Position numbers and translations under genes: made by a program. This document shows, piece by piece, positions 14,880 through 22,646 of a stretch of 24,925 nt of DNA (the stretch's first letter is position 1; each line of letters starts with the position of its first letter). The DNA comes from CAYMYN01 sp964394665 (GTDB lineage Bacteria > Planctomycetota > UBA1135 > GCA-002686595), in contig CAYMYN010000048.1 of the NCBI GenBank assembly GCA_964394665.1, positions 1-24,925 on the forward strand, in the 5' to 3' direction. A model generated the notes under the pieces. That model was not told the DNA's origin. It worked only from the letters and a program-made list of their open reading frames with translations, and searched no databases.

Positions 14880-15527
14880 TCACGGGTTGGCGTACCGGAT
14901 GCGCGCGCCGTAGGGCTCGATCGCGGGCTCGGGCGGCGCGGCGCCCGCGGCGAGGGCCGCCAAGGTCGCGGCGACGTAGTCGCGTCGCGCTCCGCCGCCG
15001 GCCACGACGCCGAAGGGCGCGTCGTCCAAGGGGCCGCGATAGGCGACGGTGCCATCGGGGGCGATGACCAGCGTCTCGCCCGCGACGCGCACGCCGTAGC
15101 GGCGTCCGACCCGCCCGCGGGCGTCGACGAGCAGCGGGTGGTCGAGCGCGCGCGCGGCGCCGTCGGGCGGCGCGGCGCGCGTCGGGCTGGAGTCGATCGC
15201 GAGCCACACGGCCCCGGCGGCCTGGGCGCGCCGGACGCGCTCGGCGAGGTCCCCGCGGCGGTACGCGAACTCGAGGAATGGGCAGGACGGGTCGTACCAG
15301 GTCAGCACGACCGCCCGCCCGCGCAGCGCTCCCAGGCTCCAGCGCCGGCCGCCGGTGTCCTCGAGCTCGAAGTCCGGGGCGACCTGTCCCGGCTCGGGCG
15401 CGCGCTCGGGGACCGCGAGCGGCCGGGGCGCGGCGGGTGCCGGCGCCGAGGCGTCGAGCTCCGCGGGCAGGGAAGCGCGGCAGCCGAGGACCACCAGGGG
15501 CAACAGGAACGGGGCGAGCGCGCGCAC
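14880..15527 (-). CDS. Redoxin (AhpC/TSA-like) domain lipoprotein
   Basis: A 215-residue predicted lipoprotein: hydrophobic ALAPFLLPLVVLGC with lipobox LVLG-C at Cys16, then an Ala/Pro-rich linker to ~47. A thioredoxin-fold redoxin domain follows: GQVAPDFELEDTGG, VVLTWYDPSCPF with a single Cys82 at the peroxidatic/CxxC position, WLAIDSSP, and HPLLVDARGRVGRRYGV, ATETLVIAPDGTV-like strand and YRGPLDD. A role in periplasmic thiol chemistry or peroxide reduction is likely but not proven. It has no second Cys in the mature domain; the C-terminal PYGARIRY has Ala where related proteins, as I recall, often have Cys. The start is GTG at 15527 (no in-frame ATG upstream), with TAGCAT 6 nt before it, suggesting a leaderless message. 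It diverges from the HD gene. Confidence 0.82.
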   Translation of the reverse strand: MRALAPFLLPLVVLGCRASLPAELDASAPAPAAPRPLAVPERAPEPGQVAPDFELEDTGGRRWSLGALRGRAVVLTWYDPSCPFLEFAYRRGDLAERVRRAQAAGAVWLAIDSSPTRAAPPDGAARALDHPLLVDARGRVGRRYGVRVAGETLVIAPDGTVAYRGPLDDAPFGVVAGGGARRDYVAATLAALAAGAAPPEPAIEPYGARIRYANP

Positions 15528-15562
15528 GCGACCATGCTAGCAGGGAGCCCGCCCCGGGTACG
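15528..15562. promoter_or_regulatory. Compact 35-bp divergent promoter region
   Basis: Only 35 bp separate the GTG of the redoxin lipoprotein from the ATG of the HD phosphohydrolase. ATGCTAGCA at 15534-15542 contains a palindrome (TGCTAGCA) and gives TAGCAT on the minus strand 6 nt before the lipoprotein start. For the plus gene no -10 at proper distance is evident; TACGAT at 15559-15564 overlaps the ATG itself. The rightward promoter may lie inside the lipoprotein gene. Confidence 0.35.
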
Positions 15563-16987
15563 ATGCCACACTTCACTCCCCCGGAGACCGGCTTGGCAAA
15601 GGGACGACGCTACAGCGTGATCCGCGACCCGGTGCACGGCGACGTGTACCTGACGCACGAAGAGGTCGCGTTGCTCGACACGCGCGAGATGCAGCGTCTG
15701 CGCGGCGTGAAGCAACTCGGCGCGGCGCACTTGGTGTTCCCCGGCGCGGTCCACACGCGCTTCGACCACTCGATCGGCGTGTTGCACTGCGCGGCGCGGA
15801 TGATCGACGCCATCAACGTCTCGGCGCACCTCGAGCCGCGCGCGTGCCTGGCGGTCGGCGAGGAGGAGGCGCGCGTCGTGCGCCTGGCCGCCCTGCTGCA
15901 CGACGTCACCCACATCCCCCTGGGACACGCCCTCGAGGACCAGGACGGCATCTTCCATCGCCACGACACGCGCCTGCGCTTCGAGGGGCTCCTGGGTGGG
16001 AGCACCGAGCTCGGCCGCGTGCTGCGCGAGCTGCGCGTGGCCGAGGACGTCCTGGGCGTGCTCACCGCCGCGGACGGTGACTCGGCTGGTGAGGTGGGCG
16101 GTGGGTTCCCGCCCTACTGGAGCCAGATCGTGTCCAGCACGGTGGCCGCGGACATCCTCGACTACCTGGCCCGCGACGCCTACTTCACCGGCCTGCGCAT
16201 GCAGGTCGACCCGCGCGTCACGAGCTACTTCAAGGTCGATCGCGCCAGCGGCAACCTGTTCATCGACTTGGCCAAGCACGAGCACCTGCGCGAGGACATC
16301 CTGAGCGAAATCGTGCGCCTGCTCGAGGCCCGCTACTACTTCAGCGAGCGCGTCTACTACCACCACGCCAAGGTGGCGGCGGGCGCGATGCTCGCGCGGG
16401 CGGTCGAGCTGGCCCTGCGGGCGGGCGTCGTGGACGAGGCCGACTTCTATGGCCAGACCGACGATTCGTTGCTCGACCTGCTCGAACGGACGCTCGCGCG
16501 CGCCGAGCCCGACGCGCGCGAGCGCGGCCTGCGCCTGGTCGAGGCCTACCGCTCCCGGCGACTCTACAAGCGCGCCTGCGTCTTCCCGCGCTATCGCAAC
16601 GAAGCCGTCCAGGGCGAGCTCGTGGAGCGCTACTTCTCCCTCGGGGGCTCGGCCGCCCGCGCCGCGTTGGAGCACCGCATCAGCGACCTGGTGCGCTTCG
16701 CGACCGGCCGCGTGGTGGAGGTGATCGTCTATTGCCCGGCGCGCGAGATGCAGCTCAAGGAGGCCCGCATCCACGTGCGTTGGCCGGGCGAGCCGAAGCT
16801 ACGGCGCCTGGGCGAGCTCGCCGAGCGCGTGCCGCGCCTCGCGGACCTCGAGCGCTCCTACCGCGACCTGTGGAAGTTCTACGTCCTGGCCGACAGCTCC
16901 GACCCGGCGGTGCTCGCGAAGGTCCAGGAGGTGGCGCGCGGCGAACTCCCCGGCGCCACCGACGTCTATCAGCTACATCGGGCCTGA
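15563..16987 (+). CDS. HD-domain phosphohydrolase, SAMHD1/dGTPase-like
   Basis: A 474-residue cytosolic metal-dependent phosphohydrolase of the COG1078/SAMHD1-like HD family, probably acting on deoxynucleoside triphosphates or another nucleotide. It opens with the family signature VIRDPVHGDVYLT at 19-31, then MQRLRGVKQLGAAHLVFPGA. HD metal ligands: His69 in RFDHSIGV, His113-Asp114 in LLHDVTHIPLGH, and the distal Asp in VAADILDYLARD (197-200). The helical C-terminal half with YYFSERVYYHHAK is characteristic. The 170-185 linker (DGDSAGEVGGGFPP) is variable. The start was chosen at ATG 15563 because the frame upstream is low-complexity. No defence genes are nearby, so a dNTP-pool housekeeping role is the simplest reading. 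It converges on the AstE-like gene with 32 bp between them and no visible terminator. Confidence 0.9.
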   Translation: MPHFTPPETGLAKGRRYSVIRDPVHGDVYLTHEEVALLDTREMQRLRGVKQLGAAHLVFPGAVHTRFDHSIGVLHCAARMIDAINVSAHLEPRACLAVGEEEARVVRLAALLHDVTHIPLGHALEDQDGIFHRHDTRLRFEGLLGGSTELGRVLRELRVAEDVLGVLTAADGDSAGEVGGGFPPYWSQIVSSTVAADILDYLARDAYFTGLRMQVDPRVTSYFKVDRASGNLFIDLAKHEHLREDILSEIVRLLEARYYFSERVYYHHAKVAAGAMLARAVELALRAGVVDEADFYGQTDDSLLDLLERTLARAEPDARERGLRLVEAYRSRRLYKRACVFPRYRNEAVQGELVERYFSLGGSAARAALEHRISDLVRFATGRVVEVIVYCPAREMQLKEARIHVRWPGEPKLRRLGELAERVPRLADLERSYRDLWKFYVLADSSDPAVLAKVQEVARGELPGATDVYQLHRA

Positions 16988-17019
16988 AGTGGGAGCGGCA
17001 GCTCGGGCGCGCAGAGTCC

Positions 17020-17967
17020 TCATACGAGCGCCAGATTGAGCACGGCGTCGCCGCGGTACACGAGCGGATTGGTCGTCTGGCCGACGACGATGCCCGGCGC
17101 GGGGGCGCGCAGGCGCGTGGGGTGCTCGCCGAACACGTCCGTGATGCTGCCCAGGTGCTCGCCGCGCTCCACGCGCGCCCCGAGCTCGGCCTCCAGGTGC
17201 AGGATGCCCCCGCGGCCGGCGCGGATCCAACGGCTCTCGGCGGCCTCGACCGGCGGCACCCCCGGCCGCGGCGGCGCGAGCTCCCCGGGCACCATGCCCA
17301 GGGCGGCGAGCATGCGCAGGACGCCGGCCGTGCCCTCGCGGATGGCGGGCGGATCGAAGCGCGAGGCCTCGCCGCCCTCGAAGAGCAGCACCTTCGCGCC
17401 GCGGTGTTGGGCCGCGGCGCGCAGGGAGCCGTCCCGCAGGCGCGCGTCGATCAGCACGGGCGCGGCGAAGGCGCGCGCGCAGGCCAGGGTCTCGGGGTCG
17501 GAGAGGTCGGCGCGCACCTGCGGCAGGTTCGTCCGCGAGCGCGCGCCGGTGTGCAGGTCGATGCCGTACTGGCACTTCGAGACGACCTCGGTCATGAGCA
17601 GGTGCGCGAGCTGCGCCGCCAGCGAGCCCTTGCTCGACCCGGGGAAGCTGCGGTTGAGGTCGCGGCGGTCGGGCAGGTAGCGCGATTCCTGGACGAAGCC
17701 GAAGACGTTCACGATCGGCACGGCGACCACGCAGCCGGCGAGGCGCGTGGGGTCCAAGGTGTCGAGCACGCGCCGGATGACCTCCACGCCGTTGAGCTCG
17801 TCGCCGTGGATCGCGGCCGTCAACCACACCGCGGGTCCGTCGGCGACGCCGTTCAGTACGCGCAGGGGCAGGCTGACGGTCGCCCCGCTGGGCAGGCGCG
17901 AGACCGGCAGCTCGAAGCGCTGCTCGGTGCCCGGCGGGACGGCGACGTCGGCGAACTCGACCTGCAT
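17020..17967 (-). CDS. Succinylglutamate desuccinylase / aspartoacylase (AstE) family zinc hydrolase
   Basis: A 315-residue M14-like zinc amidohydrolase. Zinc ligands are His54 and Glu57 in IHGDELNG and His139 in IDLHTG; the general base is Glu197 in LLFEGGE. The NRSFPG motif at 105-110 (substrate-binding Arg) is also present. The C-terminal ~100 residues (ESRWIRAGRGGILHLEAELG, GEHLGSITDVFGE, APAPGIVVGQTTNPLVYRGD) form the beta-barrel/lipoyl-like domain of the family. GGAG (complement of 17975-17978) lies 7 nt before the ATG. It is 29 bp downstream of rimK on the same strand. The genuine AST-pathway genes are absent, so the substrate is probably not succinylglutamate; the context suggests removal or trimming of amino-acyl or N-acyl groups related to the RimK product. 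Confidence 0.9.
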   Translation of the reverse strand: MQVEFADVAVPPGTEQRFELPVSRLPSGATVSLPLRVLNGVADGPAVWLTAAIHGDELNGVEVIRRVLDTLDPTRLAGCVVAVPIVNVFGFVQESRYLPDRRDLNRSFPGSSKGSLAAQLAHLLMTEVVSKCQYGIDLHTGARSRTNLPQVRADLSDPETLACARAFAAPVLIDARLRDGSLRAAAQHRGAKVLLFEGGEASRFDPPAIREGTAGVLRMLAALGMVPGELAPPRPGVPPVEAAESRWIRAGRGGILHLEAELGARVERGEHLGSITDVFGEHPTRLRAPAPGIVVGQTTNPLVYRGDAVLNLALV

Positions 17968-17996
17968 CGGGATACTCCGTCGGGAAGGGCGCAGCC

Positions 17997-18899
17997 TCAG
18001 CCCTTGCCCTTGTCCTTGGTCTTGCCGCGCTCGGCGCTGCGTTCGAGGAACTCGATGATCGAGCCGGCGACGTCGCGGCCGGTGCAACCCTCGATGCCCT
18101 CCAGGCCCGGCGAGGAGTTGACCTCGAGCACCAGCGTGCCGTGGTTCGAGCGCAGCATGTCGACCCCGGCGACGTTGAGCCCCATGACCTTCGCCGCGCG
18201 CGTGGCGGTGGCGCGCTCCTCGGGGGAGAGCTTGACCCGGTGCGCGGTCCCCCCGCGGTGCAGGTTGGAACGGAACTCGCCATCCGGTCCCTGGCGCAAC
18301 ATGGAGGCCACCACCTTGCCGCCCACGACGAAGGCCCGGATGTCGGAGCCGCCGGCCTCCTTGATGAACTCCTGCACCAGGATGTTGGCGTCGAGCTGGC
18401 GGAAGGCCGAGATCACCGACTCGGCCGCCTTCTTGGTCTCGGCCAGTACGACGCCCTTGCCCTGGGTGCCCTCGAGCAGCTTGACCACCACCGGCGCCCC
18501 GCCCACGAGCTCGAGCAGGCCGTCGACGTCCTTGGTGGAGTGCGCGAACCCGGTCACCGGCAGGGCGATCCCGTCGCGGGCCATGAGCTGCATGCAGCGC
18601 AGCTTGTCGCGCGAACGCGAGATGGCCTGGGACTCGTTGGCCGGGAAGACGCCCATCATCTCGAACTGGCGCACGACCGCCGTGCCGTAGAAGGTCTGGG
18701 AGGCCCCAATGCGCGGGATGACCGCGTCGAAGTCGAGCGCCTCGCCGCCGTAGACGATCGTCGGCCGCCGTGCGGCGATGTTCATGTAGCAGCGCAGGTA
18801 GTCCACCACGCGCACCTCGTGCCCGCGCTGCTGCGCGGCCTGCACCAGGCGACGCGTCGAGTAGAGCGAGCTCTTGCGCGACAGGATCCCGATCTTCAT
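17997..18899 (-). CDS. rimK: RimK, ATP-grasp amino-acid ligase (ribosomal protein S6 modification)
   Basis: A 300-residue ATP-grasp enzyme. In E. coli RimK adds glutamates to the C-terminus of ribosomal protein S6. The match to RimK is strong along its length: MKIGILSR, LYSTRRLVQAAQQRGHEV, RCYMNI, FDAVIPRIGASQTFYGTAVV, RQFEMMG, RDKLRCMQLMARDGIALPVTG, VVVKLLEGTQGKGVVLAE (Lys140 binds ATP), FRSNLHRGG at 209-217, and LEVNSSPGLEGIE at 258-270 with metal ligands Glu259 and Asn261. The tail is Lys-rich (GKTKDKGKG). Its ATG overlaps the stop of the upstream retropepsin gene (ATGA, 18896-18899), so the two are translationally coupled. The AstE-like hydrolase follows. Related ligases (LysX, CofF, MptN) share the fold, but the sequence here is closest to RimK. 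Confidence 0.96.
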   Translation of the reverse strand: MKIGILSRKSSLYSTRRLVQAAQQRGHEVRVVDYLRCYMNIAARRPTIVYGGEALDFDAVIPRIGASQTFYGTAVVRQFEMMGVFPANESQAISRSRDKLRCMQLMARDGIALPVTGFAHSTKDVDGLLELVGGAPVVVKLLEGTQGKGVVLAETKKAAESVISAFRQLDANILVQEFIKEAGGSDIRAFVVGGKVVASMLRQGPDGEFRSNLHRGGTAHRVKLSPEERATATRAAKVMGLNVAGVDMLRSNHGTLVLEVNSSPGLEGIEGCTGRDVAGSIIEFLERSAERGKTKDKGKG

Positions 18900-19375
18900 T
18901 CGCCGGTCTTCTTGGCTCGGGGCTTCTTCTTGGGGGGGCGGCCGTTGTAGTAGGAGCCGCCGGCGTTCACCCACAGGCGCCGCCGGATGGCCTGGCGTCC
19001 GAGCAACATGCGGAAGCCCATCTGATCGCGGGCGGCGAGGGTCAGCTCGATCGGCCAGGTCTCGCCCATCAAGCAGAGGGCGGTCTCGATCACCAGGCGC
19101 CGCTCGACCGAACCGCTCGAGCTGCGGACGCTGCGCTCGTCCAGCAGGGCGCACTCGGCCACGACCGTCGTGCGCTCGTCGCGCTGCAAGGGGTGGATGA
19201 GGAAGCGCACCAGGTCGCGCCCGCCGCGGCGGAAGCGCTCGACGCCGAAGGCGTGGATCGCGGAGGAGCGGGCACCGGTGTCGACCTTGACCTTGATGCG
19301 CTCCACGCCCAGGTCCGGGAGGCCGACCCATTCGCGCCAGCCGATGACCGGGAGGGGATGTCTGGGCTGCTTCAA
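18896..19375 (-). CDS. rimB: RimB-like retropepsin-fold protease (ATP-dependent zinc protease family)
   Basis: A 159-residue protein of the RimK-associated family annotated as ATP-dependent zinc protease, which is really a retropepsin-like aspartyl protease fold. The catalytic-type motif VDTGARSSAIHA starts at 31 (Asp32-Thr33-Gly34) and the fold's hydrophobic-hydrophobic-Gly turn is MLLGRQAI near 124-131. The opening VIGWREWVGLPDLG is typical of the family. The C-terminus is Lys-rich (PKKKPRAKK). The start is TTG at 19375, with AGGA (complement of 19380-19383) 4 nt upstream; no ATG or GTG exists before the conserved region. The gene is coupled to rimK by an ATGA overlap. In Pseudomonas RimB is reported to act with RimK on S6 glutamylation; by family it would cleave the added tail. 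Confidence 0.88.
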   Translation of the reverse strand: MKQPRHPLPVIGWREWVGLPDLGVERIKVKVDTGARSSAIHAFGVERFRRGGRDLVRFLIHPLQRDERTTVVAECALLDERSVRSSSGSVERRLVIETALCLMGETWPIELTLAARDQMGFRMLLGRQAIRRRLWVNAGGSYYNGRPPKKKPRAKKTGE

Positions 19376-19404
19376 CGGATCCTGGGAGCGCGCCCGGGGC
19401 GCGG

Positions 19405-19412
19405 ACGATAGG
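19405..19412 (-). promoter_or_regulatory. Candidate -10 element before rimB-rimK (CCTATCGT)
   Basis: In the 55-bp gap between the RND permease stop and the rimB TTG, the minus strand carries CCTATCGT followed by CCGCGCC, 29 nt before the start codon. It resembles the CCTATCCT elements before the helicase and the thiolase. It suggests the RimB-RimK-AstE unit has its own promoter rather than relying only on read-through from the efflux operon. No clear terminator is seen in the gap. Confidence 0.35.
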
Positions 19413-19430
19413 GGAGGCCCCCCGCGGCGG

Positions 19431-22400
19431 TCAACGGGCCGGCGCGGGGTCCGTCCCGAGCTCGGCGGCCGACGCTCGCCCGAGGAGCCCCAGGCGCCGC
19501 GGCAACTCGACCAGGTCGTGCAGGATCAGGTAGCTGGCCGGCACGAAGACCAGGCTGATGAAGGTCGAGAACAGCACTCCGAAGGCCAGGGAGACCGCCA
19601 TCGGGATCAGGAACTGGGCCTGCACGCTGCGCTCGAGCATCAGGGGCGTCAGTCCGGCGAAGGTGGTCAGGGAGGTCAGGAGGATCGGCCGGAAGCGCTG
19701 GACGCCCGCGACGCTGGCGGCCTCGAGGACGTCGTGGCCCTCCTCCCGGTAGCGGTTGACGAAGTCGACCAGCACCAGGCTGTCGTTCACGACGACCCCC
19801 GAGAGGGCCACGATGCCGAGCAGGGAGAGCACCGACAGGTCGATCCCCAGCAGCAGATGGCCGCCGATGGCCCCGATCAGCCCGAACGGGATGGCCGTCA
19901 TCACGATCGCGGGCTGGACGTAGGAGCGGAACGGGATCGCCATCAGGGCATAGATGCCCAGCAAGGCCAGCACGAACAGGCGCAGCATGGCCGAGATCGT
20001 GTCGCGCTGCTCCTTGTTCTCGCCCTCCAGGGTGAAGACGACCCCGGGGTGCGCGGCCAGGATGGCCGGCAACACGCGCTGCTCCAGCTCCGAGACGATG
20101 GCGTTCGCGTCGGCGAGCACCTTGTCGACGTCCGCGGTGACGCGGATCGTGCGCTTGCGGTCGGCGCGCTGGATCGTCGCGAAGCCGGTGCCTTCCTCGG
20201 CGCTCGCCACGGCGCCGAGCGGCACGCCGCTGCCGTCGGCCAGCCGGACGCGCAGGGCGTCGAGGCTGGCGAGGTTGCGCCGGTCCTGCTCGGGGTAACG
20301 CACCATCACGCGCACGTCGTCGCGGCCGCGCTGCACGCGCTGGGCCTCCTCGCCGTGGAAGGCCGCGCGCACCTGGCGCGCCAGGTCGAGGCGCGAGACG
20401 CCCAGGGCCTCGCCGGCGGGCAGGAGTTCGAGGCGCAGCTCGCGCTTGCCGCCGCGCTGGGAGTCGGCCACGTCGTAGACGCCCGCGAAGGTCGCCAGCT
20501 CGCCCTTCAGCGCGTCGGCGGCGGAGCGCAGCGCGCCGAGGTCGCGCCCCGCGAGCTGCACGTTGATCGCGTCGCCGGCCGACATCACGTCCGCGGTGAA
20601 CAGGAGCTCGACCGCACCGGGGATCTCGCCGCACAGCTCGCGCCAGCGGGCCACGACGTCCTTGGCGGACACCTCGCGCCCCTCCGCCGGGACGAGCTCG
20701 ATCACGACCTCGCCCAGGTGCGGAGCGTCGTAGGCGCCCATCCGGCTGGGCTCGGGGATGCCCTGCTGCTGGCGGAAGGGCTGCTCGCCGACCGTCGCGA
20801 GCACGTTGCGGATCAAGCTCTCCCCCTGCTCGGGGTGCTGGCCGTCGAGCTCGGCGCGCAGGGTGCGCGCCGCGTCCTCGACGCGGGCGATGGCGCGCGC
20901 CGTGACGTCGGCCGGCGTCCCCAGGGGCAGGGTCAGGTAGGCGGCGACGAAGTCGCCCTCGATCTCGTCGAAGAAGGTGAAGCGCACCAAGCCGCCGCGC
21001 ACGATGCCCGCGACGAGCAGCAGGCCGGCCACGGCGGTGGCGGCGGTCAGGTAGCGGTTGCGCAGGGCCAAGCGCAGGCTGGGCTGGTAGGCGGCGTGCG
21101 CGAAGCGCTCCAGGCCGCGCGCGAAGAGGTCCTGGAAGCGCAGCCACCAGCGGAAGGGCGCGCGTTCGGCGAGGCCTGCCAGGGCGTCGCTCTGGTGGGC
21201 CAGGTGCGCGGGCAGGATCAGCTTCGACTCGATCCACGAGAAGAGCAGGGTCGGGATGACCACCAGGGGCATGACCTTGAAGAACTTGCCCATGGTTCCC
21301 GGCAGGAAGAGCAGCGGCGTGAAGGCCAGCACCGTGGTCATCACCGCGAAGGTGACCGGGAGCGCCACGCGCTGCGAGCCGCGCAGCGCGGCCTCCAGCT
21401 TGGGCACGCCCTTGCGTTGTTCCGTGAAGATGCTCTCGCCCACCACGATCGCGTCGTCGACGACGATGCCGAGCACGACGATGAACGCGAACAGCGAGAG
21501 CATGTTGATCGAGGCGTCCAGGCTGGGCAGCAGCCAGAGCGCGCCGAGGAACGAGATCGGGATGCCCAGGGACACCCAGAAGGCCAGGCGGAAGCGCAGG
21601 AACAGCGCCAGCACGAGGAACACCAGGGCCAGGCCCTGCGCGCCGTTGCGCAGCAAGAGGTCGAGGCGCCCACGCAGGAAGACCGCCTGGTCGAGCCAGG
21701 GCGTGAGGGTCACGCCGGACGGCATGCGGGCCTGGGCCTCGCGCACGTACGCGTGGACCGTCTCCGCGAGGTCGAGGGCATTCTGATCGCCGACGCGGAA
21801 GATCTGCACGATCACCGCCGGCGCGCCGTTGAAGCGCGTGGTCTTGTCGGTGTCGGCGAAGCCGTCGACGACCCGCGCCACGTCGCGCAGTAGGACGCGG
21901 CTGCCGTCGGGCGCGCTGCGCAGCACCAGGTCCTCGAAGTCCTGGCCGCGGTAGGCCTGGGCCTTGGTGCGCAGCAACACCTCGCCGGAGGGGCTCTTGA
22001 CCGAGCCGCCCGAGAGGTCGAGCGAACCGCTGCGCACGGCCGCCGCGACCTCGTCGAAGCCCAGCCGCAGCCGCTCGAGGTCGGGCTCGGAGAGCTCGAT
22101 CGAGATCTCGTAGGGACGCGCGCCGGCCAGGCGCACCTGGGTGACGCCGGGCAAGGAGTTGATCTCGTCCCGCACCTGTTCGCCGACGCGCTTGAGCAAG
22201 GCTTCGTCGACTTCCCCGGAGACGGCCACGTTGAGCACCTGGTAGCGCATCAAGACCTCCTGCACGACCGGCTGCTCGGCCTGCTCGGGGAAGGTGTCGA
22301 TGGCGTCCACGCGCGCCTTGACGTCGTCCAGCAGGCGTCGCGGGTCGTGGCCGGGCGTGACCTCGATGGTCACCGTGCCCGCGCCCTCGGAGGCGTTCGA

Positions 22401-22646
22401 GCGGATGCGCTCGATGCCGTCCAGGTCGTGGATCTCCTCCTCGACCTTGACGCAGATCGACTCCTCGATCTCCTCCGGCGCGGCGCCGGGGTAGGCGACG
22501 GAGACGGTGACGAGGTCGAGCGAGAACTCGGGGAACACCTCGGTGCGGATGGTCGAGAGGGTCAACGCCCCGCCGGCCATCAACACGACCATCAGCAGGT
22601 TGGCCGCGACGCTGTTGCGCGCGAACCAGGCGACGATGCCCTTCAA
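19431..22646 (-). CDS. RND efflux transporter permease (AcrB/HAE family)
   Basis: A 1071-residue inner-membrane proton/drug antiporter, the normal length for AcrB-type pumps. It starts KGIVAWFARNSVAANLLMVV with TM1 at ~8-30; the first periplasmic loop carries VFPEF and the PGAAPEEIE segment. TM2-6 lie around 335-480, with the proton-relay pair Asp397-Asp398 in GIVVDDAIVVGES; the second half repeats the plan (TM7 near 550, TM8-12 ~870-1045, with ALSGVVVNDSLVLVDFVNRY). The start is TTG at 22646: it has an excellent GGAGGA 6 nt upstream (complement of 22653-22658) and overlaps the adaptor stop as TTGA. The open frame upstream of it is a shadow of the adaptor gene. Substrate is unknown; the DD motif and lack of heavy-metal signatures favour organic compounds. 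Confidence 0.95.
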   Translation of the reverse strand: MKGIVAWFARNSVAANLLMVVLMAGGALTLSTIRTEVFPEFSLDLVTVSVAYPGAAPEEIEESICVKVEEEIHDLDGIERIRSNASEGAGTVTIEVTPGHDPRRLLDDVKARVDAIDTFPEQAEQPVVQEVLMRYQVLNVAVSGEVDEALLKRVGEQVRDEINSLPGVTQVRLAGARPYEISIELSEPDLERLRLGFDEVAAAVRSGSLDLSGGSVKSPSGEVLLRTKAQAYRGQDFEDLVLRSAPDGSRVLLRDVARVVDGFADTDKTTRFNGAPAVIVQIFRVGDQNALDLAETVHAYVREAQARMPSGVTLTPWLDQAVFLRGRLDLLLRNGAQGLALVFLVLALFLRFRLAFWVSLGIPISFLGALWLLPSLDASINMLSLFAFIVVLGIVVDDAIVVGESIFTEQRKGVPKLEAALRGSQRVALPVTFAVMTTVLAFTPLLFLPGTMGKFFKVMPLVVIPTLLFSWIESKLILPAHLAHQSDALAGLAERAPFRWWLRFQDLFARGLERFAHAAYQPSLRLALRNRYLTAATAVAGLLLVAGIVRGGLVRFTFFDEIEGDFVAAYLTLPLGTPADVTARAIARVEDAARTLRAELDGQHPEQGESLIRNVLATVGEQPFRQQQGIPEPSRMGAYDAPHLGEVVIELVPAEGREVSAKDVVARWRELCGEIPGAVELLFTADVMSAGDAINVQLAGRDLGALRSAADALKGELATFAGVYDVADSQRGGKRELRLELLPAGEALGVSRLDLARQVRAAFHGEEAQRVQRGRDDVRVMVRYPEQDRRNLASLDALRVRLADGSGVPLGAVASAEEGTGFATIQRADRKRTIRVTADVDKVLADANAIVSELEQRVLPAILAAHPGVVFTLEGENKEQRDTISAMLRLFVLALLGIYALMAIPFRSYVQPAIVMTAIPFGLIGAIGGHLLLGIDLSVLSLLGIVALSGVVVNDSLVLVDFVNRYREEGHDVLEAASVAGVQRFRPILLTSLTTFAGLTPLMLERSVQAQFLIPMAVSLAFGVLFSTFISLVFVPASYLILHDLVELPRRLGLLGRASAAELGTDPAPAR

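Noticed and set aside
15563..16987. HD phosphohydrolase as part of an antiphage (dNTP-depletion) system
   Set aside because: The protein has the housekeeping COG1078/SAMHD1-like architecture and no defence, toxin, integrase or mobile genes surround it.
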